Below, one piece after another: positions 25,237-36,064 of a DNA stretch of 64,000 bases (positions are counted from its first letter, which is position 1; each line of letters begins with the position of its first letter). This DNA is from Chrysaora quinquecirrha. Lineage: Eukaryota > Cnidaria > Scyphozoa > Semaeostomeae > Pelagiidae. The translations under genes were made by a program, and so were the position numbers. The notes beneath the pieces were generated by a model. The model had not been told where the DNA came from and did no database searches. It worked only from the letters and a program-made list of their open reading frames with translations. The stretch covers positions 4,673,832-4,737,831 of the forward strand of contig JACTAT010000002.1 of assembly GCA_014526335.1 (NCBI GenBank), written 5' to 3'.

Positions 25237-25500
25237 TCATGTGCCATGTCCATTTTGAGCGTCATGCCTTTCATTAGCTTCCTTTCCTATGGTTTCTTCA
25301 GCAGTTCTTGCTCTGTTAAACTCCCTCTTTGTCCTTCTGGTACACGTTCTGCCATCCATGAGATCAACGTCACCCAAGTAGTTTACCCATGGTTTCCCTC
25401 TGCTTTTCTTCCCTTCTATGCATCCTGTGACATCCTGTCGACAATACCTGTATCTATATACAATATACAATATCACGATTATCCCCCCTTTTATCAGGGC
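25237..25500 (-). mobile_element. Possible second LINE C-terminal fragment
   Basis: A minus-strand open frame includes EGKKSRGKPWVNYLGDV, which resembles the basic stretch that follows the reverse transcriptase domain in LINEs (GKRSRGRPR-type, then a Trp/Tyr-rich helix). It lies just 5' of the signal exon of gene B. There is no independent support such as a poly-A or repeat tail. Confidence 0.35.
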
Positions 25501-27059
25501 GCTACGATTGCCAGTTATGTTAGAATGCACACACAGTAGATTGGCCTAACTCGATCACGCCATTCTTTATGGATGCTCCGTCGTCTAATTTTGAAAGTCA
25601 TTTGGTTCCCACCATTTGCACCCTGTATACGTACGAAGATGGCCTGCGTTTATTGTTGCTGAACGGCCTATTTACGCAAGCAAGCAATCAATCTTTGTTT
25701 GTTAACGTGGATCGGGATTTCTGGTCCTGCATCTTGTGTCCCGGGACTAATATCCTAGAACGAGTACCCTCGGACGGATGGACAGCTGAGAAACTGTAGA
25801 GTGGTGGAGAGTTGTCTCAAGATTCGATCATAAAACCTACTTGAACCGAACGCCTCCCCCTTCGACGCTATGTAAAACAGCTAAAGGAGCTAAAGACAAA
25901 TATGATGGTGGCTTTAGCTTATTTTTCTTTCTCTTAACGTCTGTCATCTACCAATCAATCGATTTACGCTTTTCAGCTTAGCTTAAAAAATTCTTATCAT
26001 GGCCTAAGGCCTTTAATTCAAGGGCAAAGAGATGAAACCATCTCATACCAGAGCCAGTTCAGCTTTGCTAGCCTATAGTCAATTTCCTTGTCTTTAAACA
26101 CCACAGTGAACCTTTTTTGCCACTAAAAACGCCTGGCAAGGTGTACATGTTAATGTTATGATCACAATATTTCTGATGCATAGACTTGTCTGTAGGGGGC
26201 ACCAACGTCGTGGAATTGCTCTCCGATTTCTCTGTATTCTTAAAATCAAGCCAAGTTGCTCTTGAATTGTGATTGTTACATATTACAGAAGCTGATCCTG
26301 TTTCTATCTGTTTCCGTCACTGCAATCTAGTAACTGCAACATTGTTGATATAACGGAAAGCATCAAGTATCAGAACAATTTTCTCCCTTTTCTAAGCGAT
26401 GTTTTGCAGAAACAATTTTTCCAATACTTTCATCAGTCTGCTTCAAGGATCTTCAAGTTATTTGTTAAGATAAAATAACGACAAATTTGTAAAGAGAACC
26501 CATAGGGATAACTTCTATTAATTCTGGTATAAACCAGGAACATACATCGATTCCAGCCTTCCTATTCCTTCGCTCGTGTTCACATGCTCACTAACCGATA
26601 AAGGCACTACACAAAATCTAAACAAAACTAAAAAACAAACGTCTGGAACTGAAAATGCATCAAACATACCAAAGTCCATACTTACTTTATGTTTTATATG
26701 CTGAAAATTCCTCGCAGTGGAAACAAGGAAACTCAGGATAAGAAAAATTGTTACATACTTCGTGCATGAGCAATATTTGAAAATTTGCTCCTTGAATAGA
26801 TTTCGTTTTCAATTCTGCCACAGGCCTGATTTGTTTTACTATTGGGTTTACTACGTCATTTGATCTTTTGCCCTCTCTGGCAGGTACGAGGTCAACCAAT
26901 TTTAGTTGCTTTATTCTTCAGCTTGGTCTAGGTGGTGGCATGTAATGAAATGCATCAAAGAAACTGTAAGAAAGTTGTTTAAAAGAGCTCTTATCAACAT
27001 AGGATTTTACTTGGTATCTCAAATGTATAAAAATAAGCTTGTTTCGGAATGCTACATAC

Positions 27060-27330
27060 AATTGGGTCTCTGTGGCGAAGTGGCTAGCGTGCAGGACTCA
27101 CAACGAAAATGTTGTGGGTTTGAGCAACGGCCTGTCTACTGCAGAGATAACAGAGATAACAACCTTGGGGAAGTTGTTAACACCAAAGTCCCTCTCTCTA
27201 CCCCGGTGTATAAATGGGTAGCTGGTCGATAGTTATGAGCGCCCTGTGTGGCTGCATCCTGCTATATGCTTAATGCATCCAGACAAGGGGTGCAATGCAA
27301 AGTCTACTGAGTAGCCCTAAGCTAGTAGCA
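27060..27330 (+). repeat. Second type of tRNA-derived SINE
   Basis: The head GTGGCGAAGTGGCTAGCG fits a tRNA A box (TGGCNNAGTGG), and about 50 bases later GGGTTTGAGCAAC fits a B box. A tRNA-unrelated body follows (ACCCCGGTGTATAAATGGG). This differs from the six-copy family. It cannot be a functional tRNA gene because no cloverleaf closes. Confidence 0.6.
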
Positions 27331-28134
27331 GTACTTTTCTTTACTTTGTATCACTTTTGGGCCTAAGAACATTAAATATTTGGCCTCAGAACGCTAAACG
27401 TCAGGCCTAAGAACGGTAGAAAGCGCAATATTTGGCCAACGACCACTAAATATTCGACCTGAGCCTTATAAGAATCTTAGCCTCTTTTCTAGATCCTAGT
27501 ACGAGAACTGACGAGGATGGCAAAATTCAATTTTTAGTGAATACCTCTGCTGCCGTAATTATATTATTTTCTTTCAGCATTCTTCTTTCGATTTTTGGAT
27601 AACTTATCAGTAGAAATAGCTCTCACTTGTCATATTCCTTGGTCTATAAGCCTTGTTAAACAAATTTTTGGTCTTGTTTCTTTATGTTCAATGAACAAAC
27701 GAACTTTTCTTGAGTAGTTTGTTAGTTTGCTACTTTTTTAAGATAGCCAACATGTCAAACCCTTAGCTGCATTTAAGCTTAGTCCCTATTTTGCAAAAAT
27801 CTCTATTTTACAATCTCCTGTGTTTCTCTAAATTTCTATATGGCAAAGAAAGCTTTCTTTCTTTCGTAGTTTTCTCAACTATTATTTTTCTCTAACTTTT
27901 TTGCTATTTTCGCTCAAATTTTTCTTCCATTCATTTCTGCAAGATTACTTCCTACCCTTGAGCACGTTCTTATACTCTCTTTACCTGAAAATACTCCATA
28001 TCATGGAATATCATGGCATTGTGTTGCTTGTCTTAAGCTTTTGGATTCATGAAACCCAGAACCATTGCTCAGGATTCTATTACGATATGTCTAGTATGCA
28101 GCTATAATACTTTAAATATTGCTTGTGCAAGCAG

Positions 28135-28530
28135 TATGGTAATGGTAGTGATAATAGTAATGGTAATTAGAATGGTAAAGACAATGTTAATGGTAATGGT
28201 AATGGTAATGGTAATGATAATGATAATGGTAATAATAATGGTAATGGTAATGGCAGTGGTATAGTAATGGTAATGGTAATGGTAATGGTAATGGTAATGG
28301 TAATGTTAATGGTAATGATAATGATAATGATAATGGTAATGGTAATGGTAATGGTAATACGTCAATCGAAATGGTAATGGTAATAATGATCGAACTGGTA
28401 ATGGAAATTGTAATGATAATGGTAACGTGAATCTTAATGGTTATAGTGATGGTAATGATGATAATAGTGATGGTAATAGTGGTGGTAATGGTGACGATAA
28501 TGGTAATGGGTAACTGTAATTGTAATGGGA
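28135..28530 (+). repeat. GGTAAT hexanucleotide array
   Basis: About 400 bp of AATGGT/GGTAAT repeats with GATAAT variants. It lies 3' of gene C. Repeats of similar composition continue less regularly to about 28820. Confidence 0.9.
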
Positions 28531-28824
28531 ATAAAAGTTGTTGGTAACTTTTTTAAAATGCCGACTGTGGTGGCAGTCATGCATGCTATGCTAGCGATGG
28601 TAATGTTAACGGTGAAGGTAGACATAATGTTAACGGCAGTGACAATTGTCAGGGTAAATGTTACCTAACCATAGTTGTGCTAGTGCTATTAAAGGTGAAG
28701 TAGTAATGCTAGAGATAATGGTAATAGTAGTGGTGATGGTGGAAGAGGTAATGTTAATGGTAGTTAGCATGGGTATTGTAAATATGGGGTTAAGTGCCAA
28801 TGGTATCGGTAGTGGTGATAGTAA

Positions 28825-28826
28825 TG

Positions 28827-28880
<54 letters not shown>
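28825..28880 (+). repeat. GAT trinucleotide microsatellite
   Basis: About seventeen perfect GAT units. Methionine-run open frames here are repeat artefacts. Its unit is the same as the tail of the LINE fragment at 24849-24884, but I see no LINE sequence attached. Confidence 0.9.
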
Positions 28881-28881
<1 letters not shown>

Positions 28882-29801
28882 ACTGTTATTGGTAATGTCA
28901 ATGGGTAGGTATGCTAGTTATGGTTAGTTATGATGATCGTAGTGATTGTGGTAGAGGTAATGTTAATGGCAGTGATCTCGGTTATCGTCAAGGTAAGGTT
29001 ATTTGCCACTGGTATTGGACGTGGTGATGGAGATGGTCATGTTAATGTTCATCTTAGTTGTGATGGTAGAAGTCAATAGTTTAAACTTGCTTGCTTTCAT
29101 GCTAGAGGAGAAAAAACTCAGAATAAACAGACGTGGTCCATTTTACTTCAATTGTTATTAAAAAACATTCTTAAACAACAAAATAGATTTACACATTCAA
29201 ACGAATAAAATCTAACTATGGCAAACATTGCTATCAAAGTTAGAATATTAGAGAGACCTAAATTCACAGAATTAACGGATACAAATAAAATATTTTTCAA
29301 CATGAAATAGAATATTAAAGATACTGAAAAATCGATAGGGACACGAGATAAGGCGTATCTCCTTTCTGATGACGAGAAGAGTCTACCTGGTCCATTTGAA
29401 GGATCCTGTCTTGGCTTTTCATAGTTATTTAAAACATATTGAATCGAAGCCTAGTTAAACACCCTCGCTCCAAGGGAGGAAAACTATTGGAGAATTGAAT
29501 TTTCTATTTAGAATTGAAAGCATGTATAAGCTTTATGACGGTAGATTGTCTAGAGTAAAGCCAACTTCGGTTTGGAATAATTAGCTAAGGTATGACAATT
29601 TTGAAATTCACAACCCAGCCGAGTATTTCTGATGCAAAGGACGGTATAGGCATCGTGCCATTTTCCCGGCATTTGTACTGAAGTGAGCTTGACACTTCCA
29701 AGTTAGCTCAACATTGAATATACACAAATCTTTTTACATCGATTAACTAACAATGTTAGTTTTAACCGAAAATTGGAATCCTAGATTTAGAGATTCCTTG
29801 T

Positions 29802-31970
29802 CTATTGTTCTTTGTCTCCATCCTCATTCTCCGCTGACCCAGATTCATTTTCACCTTCATTATTATCTTCAAGATCATCAGCTATAGCTTGGACTACTTG
29901 TGGTTTTGGAATAACACTCTTTTTCCTTTTTTTGTCTTCACAACACCCATCTCTTGCACATGACGGTCCACAATGTGTGTTGCAAGCTGCGGGGCATGCA
30001 GGTGGAGCAGGCGCAGATACTTGGGTTGGTGAGAACACGTGCTGAATATGAATTACTTTTGTCATCGGACCAGACGCTGGCTGCGAACAACAACTTGCCG
30101 GACAGCTGCTATCACAAGAAGGCATTGTACAAGATGGAGCACATGCTGGCGGTGGTGGTGGTGGAGGTGGAGGTGGAGGTGGTGGTGGAGGAGCGGGTGA
30201 GCAGCATGATTGTTGGCAGCTGGGTGCACAGTGTTGCTGACAAGCTGGATCACAACTTGAAGAAGGGTTGATGGCACTCATCATGTCGTGTTCCATTTGC
30301 TGGACAATCGATTCATCTAAGAATGGTTTGCAACAGTCAAAGTCACATGATGGAGCACATGCACCTGGACAAGGACTTGGACAGGTAGCTGGTGGTGGTA
30401 TGATCACAGGAATTGGACGGGGTGGTGGTGGTGGAGGTGGTGGTGGTGGTGGTGGTGGCGGAGGTGGTGGAGGTGGTGGCGGTGGAGGAGGTGGTGGTAA
30501 CATCATTGGTATTGAAGGTGCTTGAAGTGGAATCGGTAGTCTGCCTTCGCAGCATCCAGGTAAACAGGAAGGAGCACAATGTGGGTTGCAAGGTGCCGGG
30601 CAATGCAAAATGGGTCCATGCACAGGCATCGGCATCGGTGGAGGTGGTGGTGGAGGCATAGGCATTGGTAAGGCACTAGGAGGACAGCACGATGGGTGAC
30701 ACTCTGGTGCACAGAAGTGTATGCAGAGTGAAGCACAGATGATTGTGGCTGGTCCTGATGGTGCTGGCATCATTGGTGGTGGTTGGGGTGGGCCAATAAC
30801 CGGTACGAAAGGTGGAGGACCACCGTATCCGCAGCACTGGTCGGAGCAAGCTGGAGCACATTCCTAAAATAGAGGAAATCAGTTCATCAGTTCTTGGCAT
30901 AAGCTACTGGTCTCAGTTTTGGGTCAGCGCATGTAAAATGCGATATATTGCAGGAAGAAATATACCGTGAAAGCTCTTTTAGGCTAGAGCGTATTTTTAT
31001 TTTATAATTTTTTAGAGGGGAGTTAATCAGATAAAGGGTTTGGAAAGAGAGGTCCTGATTAAAAACTGGATCAAATGTGTAACAGTAAGATTATGCTTTA
31101 CATTCAGTTCTAACTCAGTTCAAGTTCAATAATTTGACATGGCCTACGTATGTCGATTTATGCAGCGTAGGCTGCAGTTGAAGTGGCTGGTTGCTCAGCG
31201 CTGTTATCAACTGTTCCCTATCTAGGGATTCTGTAACTACCCAAACAATCCTAAGTTCATTAGGGCTCTTTATTATGTCTCTGAATCTCATTTTAAACCT
31301 TCAACTTTCGTTTTCCGCACATACATAATTTCAGCGAGAGGCTCGTACCAAAGTCATTTATTTCTCATCACATGTCTAACAAAAAAGTGCTTCCGATAAT
31401 TCGTGTTGTATTTTTGATTCAGTATCAACTTACAAAAAATAATATCTATTTACCGATGGGCAGCCTGGTGGGCAAAACCTTGGCAGTGGTGCAAGCCCAT
31501 TATACATGTTAGAAACGCCTGGAGCACAACAGCTAGCATCGCAAGTTGGGAGGCATTCGCTGAAAAAGAATATATAACTTATATGTGTGAATATTTTAAA
31601 ATTGTTTAGATACAACGCTTGTTTGCATTGACAACTTAAACGATTGCTCTTTAGGCCTTTTAGGGACCATGTGGCCATACGTGAACAGCCTTCCTTTTTA
31701 TGGATGCTTTGTAATAAAACAAACAAGCAAGAGAGCAAGAAACTAGCAAGCAAGCAAGCAAGCAAGCAAGCAACTAGCAAGCAAGGAAGATAGCAAGATA
31801 GCAAGCAACGAGCAAGCAAGCAAGGAAGCAAGCAAGCAAGCAAAACAAGCATGCAAGCAACTAGCAAGCAAGGAAGAAAGCAAGCAAAGCAAGCAAGCAA
31901 GCAAGCAAGCAAGCATGCAAGCAAGGAAACAAGCAAAACAAGCATGCAAGCAACTAGCAAGCAAGGAAGA

Positions 31971-32008
<38 letters not shown>

Positions 32009-35000
32009 CAAGCAAGCAAGCAAGCAAGTAAGCAACTAGCAAACAAAAAGCAAGCTAGCAAGCAAGCAAGCAAGAATGACCATTAAAGGGCCTAAAACAG
32101 CAACATAAACTAATGTAAATCTTCCCCTTACTTTGCGCAAATGGGGTCACATCTCTTCTTTGGCTTCTTATGCTGTTTCTTCTTGACTATTGCCTTCTTT
32201 TTACAACATCCTGGTGCACAAGACGATATACAGTCTTCCGCACACAACGGATGGCACTCGTTCTTCAGATATTCTTCTAGCTTGACTGAAAAATCAACGA
32301 AAGTAAAATTAGAATAAGGGCGTGGTAGGAAAAAGTTTGAAGCACAAAAATCTTGTGTTTGTGTTGTGCATCGTGCATCGAGTGATGAAAAAGATCCAGA
32401 AAAGATTAAGATGCAGATATAGCTGCAGCTTTTCGCTTCTCGCCGTGGACAGAAGTTTCAGAAAATTGAGGTTACCCACGAACAAAGAACAGATAAATGT
32501 TCACATGATAAAACCTACGTAGCTTGACTGAAAGTCGCCTCTCAATCCATTTTCTATTTAAACATTACCTGTTTGAATTAAATATTACCACTTGACGTCA
32601 AGAAAAAGCGTAGGTCTCAACCGAGCTATATGCGATTGCAAAGCCGTAAAAACCCTTAAGCACCAAACTAAACCCTAATCCTAAACTTGATATGGCATCA
32701 ACCATAAACGTTATGTTTTACCATTATGTTACTGTTATAGCTGAAGCATATTCCAAACTAACCTTTTCCTAAATCGTATACTTTTATCGGTTCCTCCTTA
32801 TGATGTTCAATTTTATGGTGATGACGATGATGATGATGCTTTTTATGTGCCTTCTTCTTGACTTTATGTATCACGGTTGTTTCTGCATTCTCGTTACCTT
32901 CATACCCAAATTTCTCATCATCACTGCCATCTCTTTGTGCCGATGGAACATTAAAAGTGGTAGATGGTTGCAGTGATGCTGCAGATTGCGAAGGCAGTGG
33001 ATTTAGCATCATATTCTGTGCACCATAGATACTATTCAGAGGCGTCGGGATCATGTTCTGTGATACCGCTGAAGGAGGCAATGAATCATCTCTGGTTGCT
33101 TGCATCATTTTCTGATGAATTGCTTGTGTTTCTGCGTGAGTTAAATGTTCTGGTTTTACGATGATTTTTCTGTGTTTTTTCGATTTTTTCTTTTCTGTCG
33201 GAAATGCTTTTGCTGCAGCTTCTTCTACTTGTTTGACTTCTTCTGAGTCATCTTCTTTTTGTTTCGAAGTTTTGCTTTTAGATTTGCCTTTCTTTGTTTT
33301 AACTAAATCTGTGGAGAAAAATTGAGATATAAATATAGATTTAAGACGCACCTGGGACAGTCTTTTAGGACCTGGGACGAAGGACTCAGGTAGGTCCTGG
33401 GACCTGGGATGCAGTGACCTGGGGCCTAGGGCGTGCGATTCAGGTGTGACCTGGGACACAGGACTCAGGGGAACCTGGGACGCCAGACCCAGTTGTGGCT
33501 TGGGACGCGGGACTAAAGTTGGATCTGGGACGCGGGACTCTGGCAGGACCTAGAACGCGGGACTCAGGTGGGACCCAAACTTTCATACCTGTGCCAGTTC
33601 GCTATGAACGAAGGGCGATTCACATCGTTGAAAATTTCGCATGCTCTTTCTTGAAAACCTATTGTTTTCACAGAAATCCATTGGAAATCCTTTTTTTGTA
33701 TAGAAATCTCGTACACCTCTTTGAACAATGAATTTCCCCTTAGTTTTGAAAATCCATCCTAAATTTTCAAACAAAAAGCAAGCCTTACATAGGTTGTTTG
33801 TAATAAGGTAAACTCACCGCAAAATTTGCAGGTATGCGGACACTGTACAACCATAGCATCTTTAGAGGACTCACAAACTCCTTCTTTCTTTAGTTCTTCA
33901 CAATGTGATATCTTATCCTTACAATTATCTGTCAAGATTCATAATTCAAGGGGTTAGTTGAGGATAGATTCTGTCAATTTTAAAGAAACATTGAGAAAAG
34001 TAGCGTATGTTTGGAAAAGGTACTCACCTTCATCTTCTTTGAGTAAAACTTTACCAGCCTCTTGAATATGGCTTTCTAAAAATGACAAAATCTCGTGTTT
34101 TAGAAATCGAGTTGCGATGACTATTCGTTATATATAATTTTGAATTTCGATGCTTTCTTAATCTTGTATGTGTATTTCTTACCTATACTTTTCAGAAGCA
34201 TGTGCGAGACTTCTTTTCTGCTTCTTGCACTCTGTCGACTAGAAATTAACAGCAAAACATTCGTTATCCTGTCTAAACATGTTTCATTTTATAACAGCTG
34301 TTATCAGAGTATGCTTCTCTAACGAAAAAGAAAACCTTAAAAGATTCAATGGTAAGTATAAATCTGTTACTGGGGTTCATTTAGGGGGTTACATCTTCCC
34401 CTGTTCCCTTTGAATAAATCCCTTGTTCCCTGGAGTTTTATGGGATTATTTTTCAGACTGATAGTCAAGCGGATTGTTAGGGAGGGTTTACCTTATTAGA
34501 CATGATAGTCACCACTTATCATGACAAGCCTTTGATATTTAGTAGGGCAACGTTTCGGGAGAGATCCGACTCCCATCATCGGGCAATGAGGGTTTTACCT
34601 GATCCCTGTTTCGCGATGTTACCCTAGTAGTTCTGGCTACGTTCTCCTAGTGTACGTACACTATTAACTGCCAGCTTGAACTAAGGAATAGTAAGGCTCA
34701 AGTATTGGTGCACACGTCTCGGTTGATACATGGTCAGTAGCTCAAGAGTTGTTATCATTTATAGTCAGTAAAGGTTAAAGCTAGACGAGCTAGACGTTGT
34801 TTGATGCTGTAGCTGTTTGTTGATAGACCTACATTTCAACTGGGAGTATTGTGGAAACTTCTTGGTAGGGCAACTGTTAAGGGTCTTATTTGGAATGCCT
34901 CATTGATTTTAGGGTAATCTTACCAGAAACATGTCCTCAATATTCGTATACATGTTTAGATATGAAATGGAAGTACTGTCGAAAATTTGTTTTAGGACAA

Positions 35001-36064
35001 CGGTCAAGGATCTTATTTTAAATGCTTTAATGATACCTAGGGGGAATTGTTATCAGATAGATATCCTCACCAATCGTATACATGTTAAGGTACTATCGTA
35101 ACTAGATATGTCATGCTTATGCATTTTAATACCAGATACATACCGATACTCTCATCGACAAGTTTATTGATGGCATCTGTTGCCTCTTTTAAATGAATTC
35201 CTGTAAGATAATAAATGGAATTAGACAATATTTTATATCTCTCTATCCTTCCACTACCCCAAACGATGTTATTGAGTGTGCATGGCTACTCTAGTGAACT
35301 CTATCAATGTGATGTACTATGGGCCTTGACTGATCATTACTTAGATGTAGGTGATGTCGATCTACAGTTGCAGCTTCATAACCCGATTTGTGACCGAAGC
35401 ACAAAGATTTTGTTAACAAGGATGAGTGTAAGTCGAAATTTTCCATAGATTTCCTTCTATCCTTGATGCTAGCAAATTGGAATACTAAGAATGGCAAAAC
35501 TTGGCATGGCTGATTTCTAGAGAATACAGTATAGAGTTCTAATAAGTATTCCAAAAGCTACAATGTCCAACTCTAAAATCTGCAGCTGTAGTATGCTAGA
35601 ATGCCAGCTAATGCAGTGCTTACAATAGCAAAATAAATTACAATGCCGGTGAAGCCAAATCATACGAAAAGCAAGTTATTAGCTTATAGATTGAAAGTAG
35701 TAAAAGAGGATTCTAAAATGTGCAAAAGAAAATGCTAGATGTGGCGTTGCAGAATAGCATGTGAAACCTGGCATAGTGCCACAATTCTTTTGCTGCTGTA
35801 ATACTCTTCAAAACAAACAAGCCCTACTGCTGTTTTCCTATTGCATCATTAATATTGCCTCTTTATAACTAAGATCTACTCACCGCTAATCGAACTCTTT
35901 TTCCCTCTAAGATTTTGAACCTGTGGCGAATTTACCATGGCCGATACGAGGCCTGATGCGAAGTTTTTGTCGATGAGTTGATCGGTTTCCTTCGTGTGCA
36001 CAGTTCTCCATGATAACGACAAAATAACAATAATGCAAAACGCACCACTCCACTTTACAATCAT
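29802..36064 (-). CDS. Gene C: nine-CRD secreted protein with ShKT domain
   Basis: Nine exons: 36064-35884 (signal peptide), 35200-35144, 34238-34183, 34075-34028, 33928-33818 (ShKT), 33308-32763, 32285-32132, 31559-31454 and 30863-29802, about 770 residues. After the signal peptide come three amphipathic-helix exons, a six-cysteine ShKT domain, a Lys-rich exon ending in a His-rich run, and nine CRDs. Two CRDs span exon borders: exon 7/8 gives CDPIC-ANEC-LPTC-DASCC and exon 8/9 gives CPPGC-PSEC-APAC-SDQCC, which strongly confirms the splicing. The last exon carries six more CRDs between polyproline runs, one of nearly thirty prolines, and an acidic tail. No collagen repeat is present. Exon 3 is 56 bases where 57 is expected and cannot be read in one frame, so one base appears missing near 34210-34220. 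A capsule-wall or matrix role is inferred. Confidence 0.82.
31735..32082 (+). repeat. GCAA tetranucleotide array in gene C intron
   Basis: About 350 bp of AGCAAGCA units with GGAAG and ACTAG interruptions fill the intron between exons 7 and 8 of gene C. It generates a Leu/Ala/Cys open frame of about 200 codons that fuses with exon 8 in the raw translation and should not be taken as protein. Confidence 0.92.
33345..33580 (-). repeat. GC-rich minisatellite in gene C intron
   Basis: About seven imperfect units of roughly 30-35 bp based on CTGGGACGCGGGACTCAGG lie just 5' (on the gene strand) of exon 6 of gene C. It is much more GC-rich than its surroundings. The open frame running into it from exon 6 is not coding, since the acceptor is at 33309-33310. 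Confidence 0.88.
33818..33928 (-). other. ShKT domain encoded by one exon of gene C
   Basis: This 111-bp exon encodes six cysteines spaced C-x6-C-x8-C-x10-C-x3-C-x2-C, ending CPHTC-KFC, the ShKT (SXC) pattern. The domain is widespread in cnidarian secreted enzymes and structural proteins as well as in channel-blocking peptides. The symmetric 1-1 phase fits insertion by exon shuffling. Inside a large CRD protein a structural or protein-binding role is more likely than toxicity, but this is inference. Confidence 0.85.

Larger units (their letters stand above)
25187..29801. other. Intergenic region between genes B and C
   Basis: No gene is supported. The segment includes a possible LINE fragment (25237-25500), a tRNA-derived SINE (about 27060-27330), a GGTAAT array (28135-28530) and a GAT array (28825-28880). 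The 25.5-26.9 kb part shows only short frames without features. Confidence 0.6.

Noticed and set aside
27060..27135. Candidate tRNA gene
   Set aside because: A- and B-box-like motifs exist, but acceptor and anticodon stems do not close and a SINE body follows.
31430..32035. 201-residue frame joining a Leu/Ala/Cys-rich region to exon 8 of gene C
   Set aside because: The N-terminal part is the GCAA repeat. The acceptor at 31560-31561 and the CRD shared with exon 7 show that only 31454-31559 is coding.
31735..32082. Possible CRISPR-like direct repeat array
   Set aside because: Units are 4 bp without unique spacers, and the genome is that of an animal.
33818..33928. Reading gene C as a ShK-type toxin precursor
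   Set aside because: The ShKT exon is in the middle of a large CRD protein, with no dibasic-flanked mature peptide; ShKT domains are common in nontoxic secreted proteins.
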